DNA of 64,000 nt, taken from positions 62,001-126,000 of the forward strand of contig CBFHMG010000005.1 in assembly GCA_965656935.1 (NCBI GenBank). The letters run 5' to 3'. The DNA is from M30B80 sp965656935. GTDB lineage: Bacteria > Pseudomonadota > Alphaproteobacteria > Rhodobacterales > Rhodobacteraceae. A program made the position numbers and the translations under genes. Of the stretch, positions 35,214-43,347 are shown piece by piece; position 1 is the first letter of the stretch; every line of letters begins with the position of its first letter. The notes under the pieces were generated by a model. The model was given only the letters and a program-made list of their open reading frames with translations. It searched no databases and was not told the DNA's origin.

Positions 35214-35672
35214 CTAATTCTGCCTGAACGTCAGGTTATGGCGATAGGCGGTGCCATCTTGTGCAATGCCCGTCAGCCGCAAACGCCACAGCCCTTCACC
35301 CATGACCACAGGCGCTTGATAGGCCCCATCAACCAAAACGAGGTCCAGCACCTGATCTTCCCTGCGATTGGTGGGGCGCGTCAGCAGCGCATCCAATTGC
35401 GCAGGCCGTGCCACTGCACCGTCAGGGGTGTTGAGATGCAAGGTCAGAACACCGCTCTCCACCTCGACCGAGGCGTGCCAAGCAAGAGCTTCCTGCGCTC
35501 TGCGTCTGACATCGAAATCCTGACTATCGGCATAGGAGGAAGACACCTCCAACCCCGGGAATGTCGATACGGCCTTCCATGCGAGAACCAGATTTACAGC
35601 CAGCATCACGCCGAAGAAAACAAGGAAAACCATCAAAACCTTACTACCAGTGAGAACATGCGTATTGGTCAT
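35214..35672 (-). CDS. ccoH: FixH/CcoH family cbb3 assembly protein
   Basis: A 152-residue protein with one N-terminal membrane span (about 10-33, KVLMVFLVFFGVMLAVNLVLAWKAV) and a periplasmic beta-rich domain, as in FixH/CcoH. CcoH stabilises the cbb3 oxidase complex. Its ATG overlaps the ccoG stop by one base (TAATG), so the two are translationally coupled. ccoI begins 10 bp later. Confidence 0.88.
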   Translation of the reverse strand: MTNTHVLTGSKVLMVFLVFFGVMLAVNLVLAWKAVSTFPGLEVSSSYADSQDFDVRRRAQEALAWHASVEVESGVLTLHLNTPDGAVARPAQLDALLTRPTNRREDQVLDLVLVDGAYQAPVVMGEGLWRLRLTGIAQDGTAYRHNLTFRQN

Positions 35673-37090
35673 TATTGATCCCTCCCGATAAAAATAGTGT
35701 CCGTAGAACTGCGCGTGCCCTGATCGAGGTTTTCGGCCCAAAGGCGGAAAGATGTTCTGTCAGACAGGCTCGCCGTCGCATCTGGCGCAGCGGTTACATA
35801 GGCGCGGACTTGCAAGGTCTCGTCCGCAGGCACTTCGATCTGCGGCACCCCACTGCCCTCAAGGCTGATCTCAAGGCCGCTATCGCCCGTGATCGACAGC
35901 TCGAACAAAGCTGCGTCATGGGTCATGTTGCGCAAACGTAGGTCATAGGCATTGCGGATCGTCCCATCCGAAAGCATCACAAATTGCGGGTTGCGCACGG
36001 GGGCCACGGTCATGTCGATATCGGAGCGGATAAAGAGTGCGACCACCAAAGCCACGCCGATCCCCGACCAGAGCGCGGTATAGAGAAGCGTCCTTGGTCG
36101 GAAAATATGCTGCCAGATCGGTTTTTTGGGATGGCCCGCGCGCTCATGCGCCTCATCGGTTAGGGCCATGTAATCGATCAACCCGCGTGGCTTGCCGACC
36201 TTGACCATGATGTCATCACATGCATCGATACAAAGCGCGCAAGTGATGCATTCCAGCTGCTGGCCATCGCGGATATCGATCCCCACAGGGCAGACCGAGA
36301 CGCAGGCGTTGCAATCAATGCAATCCCCTGCCCCGTCCCGCTCCTTGCCTTTGGCGCGCGGCTCACCACGCCAGCCACGATAGGCAACGGTGATCGAATC
36401 CTCATCCATCATCGCGGCCTGAATGCGCGGCCATGGGCACATATAAATGCAGACCTGCTCGCGCATGAAGCCGCCAAAGACAAAGGTCGTGGCTGTCAAA
36501 ATGGCGATTGTCACATAGGCAACCATATGTGCCTGACCAGAAACCAGATCGACCGCCAAGCTTGGCGCGTCGGTGAAATAGAAAACCCATGCCCCGCCTG
36601 TCGCCATAGCGATCAGCAGCCAGACAATCCATTTCGTGACCCGCAAGCGGATTTTCCGTAGGTCCCAATTCTGTTTCCACAATCTCAGGCGTGCGTTGCG
36701 ATCACCCTCAATCCAGCGCTCAACCGTGAAGAAAAGATCGGTCCAGACGGTTTGCGGGCAGGTATAGCCGCACCAAACCCGACCAAGCGCCGAAGTGAAC
36801 AAGAACAGCCCCAGCCCCGCCATGATCAAAAGACCTGCGACAAAGTAAAACTCATGCGGCCAGATTTCGATCCAGAAGAAAAAGAACCGCCGATGTGCCA
36901 GATCAACCAGAACGGCTTGGTCAGGCAGGTTTGGCCCCCGGTCCCATCTGATCCATGGCGTGAGGTAATAGATACCCAGCGTCAATGCCATGATCAGCCA
37001 TTTAAGGTTTCGGAATTTGCCTTTTACCCGTTTCGGGAAAACGGGTTCTTGCGCTGCATACAGCTTGGGTGTCGTGCCGGTCACACTCAT
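35672..37090 (-). CDS. ccoG: cbb3 oxidase accessory protein CcoG (copper reductase)
   Basis: A 472-residue membrane ferredoxin-like protein with about five spans. It carries CGYTCPQTVW near the first helices and two [4Fe-4S] motifs, CIDCNACVSVCPVGIDIRDG and CITCALCIDACDDIM. The C-terminal periplasmic domain is immunoglobulin-like. CcoG reduces Cu(II) for oxidase assembly. It heads ccoGHIS. A strong nested hairpin (37093-37144) lies just before its start codon. Confidence 0.94.
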   Translation of the reverse strand: MSVTGTTPKLYAAQEPVFPKRVKGKFRNLKWLIMALTLGIYYLTPWIRWDRGPNLPDQAVLVDLAHRRFFFFWIEIWPHEFYFVAGLLIMAGLGLFLFTSALGRVWCGYTCPQTVWTDLFFTVERWIEGDRNARLRLWKQNWDLRKIRLRVTKWIVWLLIAMATGGAWVFYFTDAPSLAVDLVSGQAHMVAYVTIAILTATTFVFGGFMREQVCIYMCPWPRIQAAMMDEDSITVAYRGWRGEPRAKGKERDGAGDCIDCNACVSVCPVGIDIRDGQQLECITCALCIDACDDIMVKVGKPRGLIDYMALTDEAHERAGHPKKPIWQHIFRPRTLLYTALWSGIGVALVVALFIRSDIDMTVAPVRNPQFVMLSDGTIRNAYDLRLRNMTHDAALFELSITGDSGLEISLEGSGVPQIEVPADETLQVRAYVTAAPDATASLSDRTSFRLWAENLDQGTRSSTDTIFIGRDQ

Positions 37091-37092
37091 TT

Positions 37093-37144
37093 GGGCGGGC
37101 CCTTCGCATCTTGTTCGTTGTTCGCAAGATGTGATTAGCCCGCC
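37093..37144 (-). other. Nested hairpin in the ccoG 5' region
   Basis: GGCGGGC (37093-37099) pairs with GCCCGCC (37138-37144). Inside it CATCTTG (37107-37113) pairs with CAAGATG (37125-37131). On the ccoG strand the base of the structure ends 2-3 nt before the ATG and would enclose the only Shine-Dalgarno-like stretch, GAAGGG. It could be a terminator for the gene upstream (no T-run seen) or a translation control element. Confidence 0.45.
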
Positions 37145-37243
37145 AGCGCGCCCTCCTCCTTGACGTGGATCAACTCAAGGCCCTCCGAAAGCAAAAAGGC
37201 ACCCGTCTTGGATGCCCTTTCAAATTCGCAATGGAAGACGCGA

Positions 37244-37693
37244 TCAGGCGTTGGGATCGACCAATCCACGCGTGATCGCCTCATCCCGCGCGATCCAGTA
37301 TTCGTCATGATAGGTGTCGACAGGATGTCCCGACCCCATTGGGGTTTCGGAATATTGCGCTGTGTTTTGCATATGGTCGAGAAGTTGCTGATCCTCGAAA
37401 CCAGCCATCCAATCAGAATATTCATTATAGATGCCGGGATTGTTCATTTCCCACTGTCCCGACACCCAGTCCGTCGTCCCCGAGGAGTCACCATCGCCAT
37501 GCAACTCTGCGCCAGGATCAATCGAGGCCATATGGCTTCCCAAGGCTGCGGAATTGGTATCGAGTGCCCCAGATACAAGGGCCACCACTGGCGTTCCAAG
37601 TAGAACGGTTGCAGCCGCCAACATGATCCAGTCCACCGTAACGGCACCGGATTCGTCTTGGACGAATGAATATGGGTTCAATTTCGGGGTCAT
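37244..37693 (-). CDS. Flp-pilin-like small exported protein between the two cco operons
   Basis: A 149-residue protein. Its N-terminus SFVQDESGAVTVDWIMLAAAT has the form of Flp/type-IVb pilins: a charged DESG stretch, then a hydrophobic helix of about 22 residues. Normal Flp pilins are 50-70 residues with a conserved Glu-Tyr, here replaced by Asp-Trp. The 100-residue tail after the helix is acidic, rich in Asp, Gly and Ser, and not recognised. The ATG at 37693 has AAGGAC upstream. It is transcribed in the same direction as ccoG and lies after the ccoP terminator, so it is a separate unit. Confidence 0.65.
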   Translation of the reverse strand: MTPKLNPYSFVQDESGAVTVDWIMLAAATVLLGTPVVALVSGALDTNSAALGSHMASIDPGAELHGDGDSSGTTDWVSGQWEMNNPGIYNEYSDWMAGFEDQQLLDHMQNTAQYSETPMGSGHPVDTYHDEYWIARDEAITRGLVDPNA

Positions 37694-37791
37694 GTCCTTG
37701 CCCTTGCTAAATCCTGGTTCCCTCAAACGTAGAACCCAATTGCGGAGCAGGTTTGGCACGACTGTGAAGAAGTCTATTCAATATTTAGGTA

Positions 37792-37848
37792 AGAAAAAGG
37801 CGGCACCGACCCTTTTGGAAACGCGCGAACAGGACCAGGGTCGGTGCC
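37792..37848 (-). terminator. Rho-independent terminator after ccoNOQP
   Basis: GGCACCGACCC and GGGTCGGTGCC form a perfect 11-bp stem with a 25-nt loop. On the minus strand it is followed by GCCTTTTTCTT. It lies 50 bp beyond the ccoP stop. Confidence 0.85.
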
Positions 37849-37897
37849 TTGGCCGACGCTCGGAAGGGGTGAGCGTCGGATTTCAGCAGGGCAATGG

Positions 37898-38791
37898 CTA
37901 TTCGCCACCGCCAAGGGCATGGACATAGACCGACACCGCGCGAATATCGGATTCGGACAATCGGCTCTGCCAAGCAGGCATCACGCCAAAACGCGCATTG
38001 CGCACGGTGTATGCAATCGCCTCATTCGATCCGCCATAAAGCCAGATCGCATCCGTCAGATTGGGCGCGCCCAAGAAACGGTCACCCGTTCCGTCATCCG
38101 AATGACAAGCGGCACAATTGTCGAGATAGACAGTTGCACCTGCATCAGCCAAAGCGCGATCGGCCTCCTGCCCCGAGATATCGCGGACATATTGAACCAC
38201 TTGGCTGATTTCTTCATCCGACAGGATGCCCTCATAGGCCGTCATCTGCGAATAACGCGCATCGGGGTCCTCCTCATTGCGGATGCCATGACGGATGGTG
38301 AGGTGGATATCCTCGACCGAGCCGCCCCAAAGCCAATCATCATCCAACAGATTGGGATAGCCTGATGCCTGAACGCCAGCGGCGCCCGAGCCGTGGCATT
38401 GCGCGCACCATGTTCTGAAAATCGCAGCCCCGCCCTGAATCGCGTAGTTATAGAGATCAGGATCCGCTTGCGGCGTGATCGAGGCCAGTTCCACCGTCTC
38501 GATCTGCGCGCGCAAATCCGAATTCATCGCCTCGAATTGCACGATCTCCTCGGCAACATTGGCCCGCGTCGAAAACCCGATCACACCAGGTGTTGCACCT
38601 GTGATCAACGGCCAAGCGGGGTAGGCGATGGTGTAGATAATTCCCCAAAAAATCGTGAAATAAAACGTCCAGAGCCACCAACGCGGCAGAGGATTGTTGA
38701 ATTCCTGAATACCATCCCAAGAATGGCCCGTTGTATCGGGGTCGTCATCCTGAAGGGTCGTATTTTGGGGGTGATTGCGTTGCTCAGTCAT
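37898..38791 (-). CDS. ccoP: cbb3 oxidase diheme subunit CcoP
   Basis: A 297-residue membrane-anchored diheme cytochrome c. A cytoplasmic N-terminus with WDGIQEFNNPLPRWWLWTF leads into one span. Two heme-c motifs follow, CAQCH (about residue 135) and CAACH (about 225), each with a later Met ligand. It passes electrons from soluble or membrane cytochrome c towards CcoO/CcoN. Its ATG overlaps the ccoQ stop by 4 bp. Confidence 0.95.
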   Translation of the reverse strand: MTEQRNHPQNTTLQDDDPDTTGHSWDGIQEFNNPLPRWWLWTFYFTIFWGIIYTIAYPAWPLITGATPGVIGFSTRANVAEEIVQFEAMNSDLRAQIETVELASITPQADPDLYNYAIQGGAAIFRTWCAQCHGSGAAGVQASGYPNLLDDDWLWGGSVEDIHLTIRHGIRNEEDPDARYSQMTAYEGILSDEEISQVVQYVRDISGQEADRALADAGATVYLDNCAACHSDDGTGDRFLGAPNLTDAIWLYGGSNEAIAYTVRNARFGVMPAWQSRLSESDIRAVSVYVHALGGGE

Positions 38792-38997
38792 GGCCGCGCC
38801 TCCGTATTTTCATTGGCAGCGGTGGTCTGTGCCGCAGGCCTGTCATCATGGCGAAAAGGGATATTTGCGGTATCGCGATAGATTTTCTTACTGCCCGGAC
38901 GCAGCACAAAAATGACCACTCCCAGAAAGGAGACCGCAAGAAACACAGCCCCCCATGACCCCGCAAAAACCCGCAAAATGTTATAGCTGGCTTCCAT
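38788..38997 (-). CDS. ccoQ: cbb3 oxidase small subunit CcoQ
   Basis: A 69-residue single-span protein beginning MEASYNILRVFAGSWGAVFLA, then a span and PGSKKIYRDTANIPFRHDD. This is the form of CcoQ/FixQ, which stabilises the complex. It lies between ccoO (12 bp) and ccoP (4-bp overlap). Confidence 0.92.
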   Translation of the reverse strand: MEASYNILRVFAGSWGAVFLAVSFLGVVIFVLRPGSKKIYRDTANIPFRHDDRPAAQTTAANENTEARP

Positions 38998-39009
38998 AAT
39001 GCATCCCCC

Positions 39010-39732
39010 TCAACGGCTTGCGTCAGGCGAGAAGGTCGAGAAATCGACCAAAGTGCCCAACATTTGCATATAGGCGATCAGAGCATCCATTTCGGTCACG
39101 GCAGGGTTGCCGTCGAAATTCCTCTGCTGCGCGCCCGGATAACGCTCCACCACCCCACGATCCCCGAACTCGGTGGCTTGCTCGACAAAATCCAGCTCGG
39201 CCATCTCGATCATGTCGTCGGTATAGGGAACGCCCACAAAACGATGCGTCTCCATCAGATCGGTGACATGCTCGGGCTCAATCTCGACATCCGCCAGAAA
39301 GCCGTAAGGCGGCATAACGGATTCAGGCACCACCGATTGCGGATCGGTCAAATGGTCCAGATGCCACCCATCTGAGTACCGCCCACCAACGCGCGCCAGA
39401 TCGGGCCCCGTGCGTTTGGAGCCCCATTGGAACGGATGGTCATACATCGATTCAGCGGCAAGGCTGTAATGGCCATAGCGCTCCACCTCGTCGCGCATCG
39501 GGCGCACCATCTGGCTGTGACAGCCATAGCACCCCTCACGGATGTAGATTTCACGCCCCGCCAATTCGAGCGGGGAATAGGGGCGCACGCCCTCCACATC
39601 CTCAATGGTGTTCTCAAGGTAGAACAAGGGCGCGATTTCAACGATGCCGCCTATGGTGACAACCACAAAGCTAAGCGCCATCAGAAGGGTCGCGTTGGTT
39701 TCGATTTTCTTATGATGATCGAGTGCAGCCAT
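39010..39732 (-). CDS. ccoO: cbb3 oxidase monoheme subunit CcoO
   Basis: A 240-residue cytochrome c subunit with an N-terminal membrane span and one heme-c site CYGCH in EGCYGCHSQMVRPMRDEVERYG. The segments HYSLAAESMYDHPFQWGSKRTGPDL and the C-terminal TEMDALIAYMQMLGTLVDF are those of FixO/CcoO. It transfers electrons to CcoN. It follows ccoN by 15 bp. Confidence 0.96.
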   Translation of the reverse strand: MAALDHHKKIETNATLLMALSFVVVTIGGIVEIAPLFYLENTIEDVEGVRPYSPLELAGREIYIREGCYGCHSQMVRPMRDEVERYGHYSLAAESMYDHPFQWGSKRTGPDLARVGGRYSDGWHLDHLTDPQSVVPESVMPPYGFLADVEIEPEHVTDLMETHRFVGVPYTDDMIEMAELDFVEQATEFGDRGVVERYPGAQQRNFDGNPAVTEMDALIAYMQMLGTLVDFSTFSPDASR

Positions 39733-39747
39733 GATCCCTGCCCTCCC

Positions 39748-41352
39748 TTATTCAGCCGGAGCCATGGCAGGAGCGGGGCCTACGGCCTCCCCTTTGCGCA
39801 CGGTCATCCAGAGGTTTACAGCCATGATCACCGCACCGCTGAGATACATCACCCCACCCAGTCCTCGGATCACATACATTGGAAATTTGGCGGCGACGGT
39901 GTCGGCGAAGGAATTCACAAGGAAGCCCTGCGCATCCACTTCACGCCACATCAGCCCTTCCATGATCCCCGTCACCCACATCGAGGACGCGTAAAGAACG
40001 ATCCCGATTGTGGCCAACCAGAAATGCCAGGAGACAAGGCGCAGCGAATAAAGCGCCTGACGGTTCCAGAGCTTTGGAACAAGATAATAGAGCATCCCGA
40101 AGGTGATCAGCCCGTTCCATCCAAGCGCACCGGAATGCACATGGCCAATAGTCCAGTCAGTGTAATGCGACAGCGAATTCACCGCACGGATCGACATCAT
40201 CGGCCCCTCAAAGGTCGACATGCCGTAGAAGGCCAACGAGGTCACCATCATCCGCAAAACAGGATCGGTACGCAGCTTGTCCCAAGCGCCCGAGAGCGTC
40301 ATCAAGCCGTTGATCATCCCACCCCATGAGGGCATCCAGAGCACGATCGAGAAGACCATCCCCAAGGTCGAGGCCCAATCAGGCAGGGCTGTATAATGCA
40401 GATGGTGCGGGCCCGCCCAGATATACAAGAAGATCAACGCCCAGAAATGGATGATTGAAAGCTTGTAGGAATAAACGGGCCGCTCAGCCTGTTTGGGCAC
40501 GAAGTAATACATCATCCCCAGAAAGCCCGCCGTCAGGAAGAACCCGACCGCATTATGGCCATACCACCATTGCGTCATCGCATTCTGCACGCCCGAGAAC
40601 AGCTGGACCGACCGCGACCCGAAGATCGAAACGGGGATAGAGATATTATTGACCAGATGCAGCATCGCCACGGTGACGATGAAAGACAAAAGGAACCAGT
40701 TGGCGACATAGATATGTGGCTCGCGGCGGTTCAGCAGCGTGCCGACATATACGGCCAGAAAAGCCACCCAAACCAAGGTCAGCCAGATATCAACATACCA
40801 TTCAGGCTCGGCATATTCTTGGCTCTGCGTGGCCCCCAGCAAATATCCAGTTGCCGCCAAAACAATGAAGAGCTGATAGCCCCAGACAACGAACCAAGAC
40901 AGCCCGCCACCCCACATCCGAACAGCCGATGTGCGCTGTACAATATAGAATGACGCCGCAATCAGGGCATTGCCGCCAAAGGCAAAAATCACCGCCGAGG
41001 TGTGTAGCGGCCGCAATCTGCCAAAATTCAGATAGGGCTGTGCCCAATCAAAATTGAGCTGCGGAAAGGCAAGCTGGAAGGCAATAAATGTGCCCGCCAG
41101 AAAGCCCGCCAAACCCCAGAACACCGTCGCAATGACCGCTGTGCGAACGGGGCCATCCATATATTCATCCTTGGGTGCGGGATGTTTCGGCTCGTCGATT
41201 TGGCGCAGCTGCCACAAAAACATGCCTGCCGCGACAAGCATCACAAGAATCGCATGCACCATATAGGGCAGGTCTCGTGCATATTGCGCCGCAATCGCGG
41301 CCAGAATGGCAATCAAGCCAAGAACCAGAAGTTTAAAGTAATCGAGCATCAT
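39748..41352 (-). CDS. ccoN: cbb3-type cytochrome c oxidase catalytic subunit I
   Basis: A 534-residue, roughly 12-span heme-copper oxidase subunit that reduces O2 with high affinity. The binuclear-centre region reads WWYGHNAVGFFLTAGFLGMM and IWAGPHHLHYTALPDW. The His-rich helix near the C-terminus (YTDWTIGHVHSGALGWNG) carries the heme ligands. It is the first gene of ccoNOQP. Two FNR-type boxes lie upstream, one about 95 bp before its start. Confidence 0.97.
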   Translation of the reverse strand: MMLDYFKLLVLGLIAILAAIAAQYARDLPYMVHAILVMLVAAGMFLWQLRQIDEPKHPAPKDEYMDGPVRTAVIATVFWGLAGFLAGTFIAFQLAFPQLNFDWAQPYLNFGRLRPLHTSAVIFAFGGNALIAASFYIVQRTSAVRMWGGGLSWFVVWGYQLFIVLAATGYLLGATQSQEYAEPEWYVDIWLTLVWVAFLAVYVGTLLNRREPHIYVANWFLLSFIVTVAMLHLVNNISIPVSIFGSRSVQLFSGVQNAMTQWWYGHNAVGFFLTAGFLGMMYYFVPKQAERPVYSYKLSIIHFWALIFLYIWAGPHHLHYTALPDWASTLGMVFSIVLWMPSWGGMINGLMTLSGAWDKLRTDPVLRMMVTSLAFYGMSTFEGPMMSIRAVNSLSHYTDWTIGHVHSGALGWNGLITFGMLYYLVPKLWNRQALYSLRLVSWHFWLATIGIVLYASSMWVTGIMEGLMWREVDAQGFLVNSFADTVAAKFPMYVIRGLGGVMYLSGAVIMAVNLWMTVRKGEAVGPAPAMAPAE

Positions 41353-41447
41353 ATGTCCCCTCGCCTATCCCTCGGGTTTGGCCCCTGTTCGAAAGCCAGC
41401 CAAAGGTTTCATCCCCTCTCAATTCGCGCAAAGCGGCAGCGCTGACC

Positions 41448-41461
41448 TTGATCCATGTCAA
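41448..41461. promoter_or_regulatory. FNR-type box (ccoN side)
   Basis: TTGATCCATGTCAA differs from the FnrL consensus TTGAT-N4-ATCAA at one base. It lies 96 bp before the ccoN start codon, in the gap shared with the divergent stress-protein gene. Confidence 0.7.
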
Positions 41462-41479
41462 AACCTCGCAGGCTTTGTG

Positions 41480-41493
41480 TTGACGCAGGTCAA
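41480..41493. promoter_or_regulatory. FNR-type box (universal stress protein side)
   Basis: TTGACGCAGGTCAA is a perfect dyad with a symmetrical variant of the FNR half-site. Its centre is 41.5 bp before position 41528, and a TAGCAT -10-like hexamer lies at 41516-41521. This is the class II activation geometry for the downstream gene. Confidence 0.6.
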
Positions 41494-41548
41494 ACCCTTG
41501 CCGCGCGATGGCGGCTAGCATTCAGGGGACCATTCAAGGAGAAGCGAT

Positions 41549-42388
41549 ATGGCCTATAAATCGATCCTCACCGTCCTGACCGATGATCAAGATGTAGATC
41601 GGGTTCTTGATGCCGTGATCCCCTTTGCCCGCGCCGCCAATGCACATCTCGATGTTCTGTGCTTGGGCGTGGATCACACCCAAACAGGCTATTATTTTGC
41701 AGGGGCGACTGCGCTGGTGCTCGATGACGCCTTGGCATTCACGAAACAAGAAGCCCTCAAGCTTGAAGCAGCCGTGCGCACGCGATTGCATAAATCCGAG
41801 ATTTCATGGGGCGTGGAAGCCATCGTGACCCAGACCACAGGCCTAAGCACAATCGTCTCCCGCCGGGCGCGTTTCGCTGATCTCGTGATCCTGTCCAAAC
41901 CTTATGGCGAGGGGCATGGGGCCGATGATCCAGCAGTGGTGGAGACCGCTATGTTCCAAGGTCAGGCGCCTGTTCTGATTCTGGCCGATGGCACGCCATT
42001 GCCGAGCAAGCCGAAACAGGTCGTGCTGGCATGGAACGAGTCGCCCGAGGCCCTCAGCGCCGCGCGGCTCGCGCTACCTTTTCTGAAAATGGCCGATGAG
42101 GTCAGCATCCTGATCATCGGGGCCGAGCGTCATAGCGCAGGCGTGGCTGATCCGGGCATGGCGCTGGCAACATGGCTCAGCCGCCACGGGATCAAAGCCG
42201 AGATATCCATTGTAGCGCAAACCCTTTCGCGCGTGTCAGACCAGATCAACCGCTTCGTGGCAGACCAGAACGCTGATTTGCTTGTGATGGGGGCCTATGG
42301 CCATTCGCGTTTCCGCGAAGCGATCCTCGGGGGCGCAACACGCAACCTGCTTGAGCACGCCACAGGGCCCGTTTTCTTGGCGCATTGA
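41549..42388 (+). CDS. Universal stress protein with two Usp domains
   Basis: A 279-residue tandem UspA protein. The first domain begins YKSILTVLTDDQDVDRVLDAV (about 3-145). The second (about 152-279) ends with the ATP-binding loop MGAYGHSRFREAILGGATRN. AAGGAG lies 7 bp before the ATG. It is divergent from ccoN and convergent with fnrL. The FNR box upstream suggests induction at low oxygen, as is common for Usp genes next to cbb3 operons. Confidence 0.88.
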   Translation: MAYKSILTVLTDDQDVDRVLDAVIPFARAANAHLDVLCLGVDHTQTGYYFAGATALVLDDALAFTKQEALKLEAAVRTRLHKSEISWGVEAIVTQTTGLSTIVSRRARFADLVILSKPYGEGHGADDPAVVETAMFQGQAPVLILADGTPLPSKPKQVVLAWNESPEALSAARLALPFLKMADEVSILIIGAERHSAGVADPGMALATWLSRHGIKAEISIVAQTLSRVSDQINRFVADQNADLLVMGAYGHSRFREAILGGATRNLLEHATGPVFLAH

Positions 42389-42399
42389 AGTATTCATGG

Positions 42400-42416
42400 A
42401 TTGGGCGCGGCCCAAT
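42400..42416. other. Short perfect inverted repeat between convergent usp and fnrL
   Basis: ATTGGGC-GCG-GCCCAAT lies in the 46-bp gap between the two stops. There is no T-run on either side, so it is at best a weak terminator for both genes. Confidence 0.4.
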
Positions 42417-42434
42417 ATGGTGCCGTATCCCGCG

Positions 42435-43193
42435 CTACTCGAGCGCCCCTCCATCCATATCATCACCCGTTTCCTCCAAGAGGCGGCTGAATTCAGGGAT
42501 AACGATCCGGCGCTTTCCGACCAATTCAATAATGCCATCCTTGCGCAACGCCGTGATCTGGCGGCTGACTGTCTCGATTGTCAGCCCCAGATAATCAGCC
42601 ATTGCTTCGCGGGTCAGTGGTAGCTCAAAGCTGAACGCGCCCTGCATGGGCTGGTTCAACAATTGCGCATCACGACGGGCAATAATCGACAAAACACTGG
42701 CGATCTTTTCACGCGCGGTCTTGCGCCCCAAAAGCAACATCCACTCCCGCGCTGCATCCAGCTCATCCAGAGACATCTCGAGCAAGCGCTGGCTGACATG
42801 GGGTGTGCTCTCCAGCATTTGCTGAAACGGGACTCGGCGAAAACAGCACAGAACCAAATCCGTCACAGCAACCACATCATAGGGCGCATGCACACGGTTC
42901 GGACGGCCAAGGAAATCAGATGGCAGCAAAAGGCCCACCATCTGGCGCCGCCCGTCTTCCATAGTCTGCGTCAAACTCGCAACACCCGTCACAACCGAGG
43001 CCACGAATTCCATCTTGTCCCCAGCCCAAGCAATCGTCTGCCCCGCCGAAAAATTCCGATAATATTTGATCGCATCAAGCTGGTCCAATTCATCAGGCTC
43101 ACAGCGTGAACAAACCGCGCGATGCCGTATCGGGCATCCCGAACAATCCTGATTTGAAATTGAGAAGCTACGATTTAACATTCGGACCACCAT
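42435..43193 (-). CDS. fnrL: Oxygen-sensing CRP/FNR regulator FnrL
   Basis: A 252-residue transcription regulator. Cysteines in CSGCPIRHRAVCSRC (about residues 17-31), with a further Cys in the sensor part, should hold the oxygen-labile [4Fe-4S] cluster. A cyclic-nucleotide-like beta-roll and dimer helix follow. The C-terminal helix-turn-helix has recognition helix ETVSRQITALRKDGII with the FNR-class Glu and Ser-Arg. In Rhodobacter FnrL activates cbb3, heme and photosynthesis genes under low oxygen. Start may be ATG 43193 or 43181. Confidence 0.93.
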   Translation of the reverse strand: MVVRMLNRSFSISNQDCSGCPIRHRAVCSRCEPDELDQLDAIKYYRNFSAGQTIAWAGDKMEFVASVVTGVASLTQTMEDGRRQMVGLLLPSDFLGRPNRVHAPYDVVAVTDLVLCCFRRVPFQQMLESTPHVSQRLLEMSLDELDAAREWMLLLGRKTAREKIASVLSIIARRDAQLLNQPMQGAFSFELPLTREAMADYLGLTIETVSRQITALRKDGIIELVGKRRIVIPEFSRLLEETGDDMDGGALE

Positions 43194-43314
43194 ACGCGAT
43201 CAAGGGATGCGCCACGCGGGCGCAAAATTCATCCATCCCCTATGCAATAAATACCTAACCCAAGCCCAAGCCCTGCGCAACGCGCAAAGCCTGCCGCTCT
43301 TTCGGGCTGTTTTT

Positions 43315-43341
43315 CATCTTTCTACAAATACGAAAATCCCG
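43315..43341 (+). repeat. Dispersed intergenic repeat, partner of the hemE-downstream repeat
   Basis: A stretch starting TTCATCTTTCTACAAATACG and ending AAAATCC matches the complement of the left arm at 27704-27733 with one or two differences. It lies just beyond the stop of the ABC ATPase gene that ends at 43348. Confidence 0.5.
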
Positions 43342-43347
43342 ACGGCG

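Noticed and set aside
43199..43203. ATCAA half-site just before fnrL, considered as an autoregulatory FNR box
   Set aside because: Only one half-site is present and it lies 6 bp from the start codon, which does not suit activation; chance occurrence is likely.
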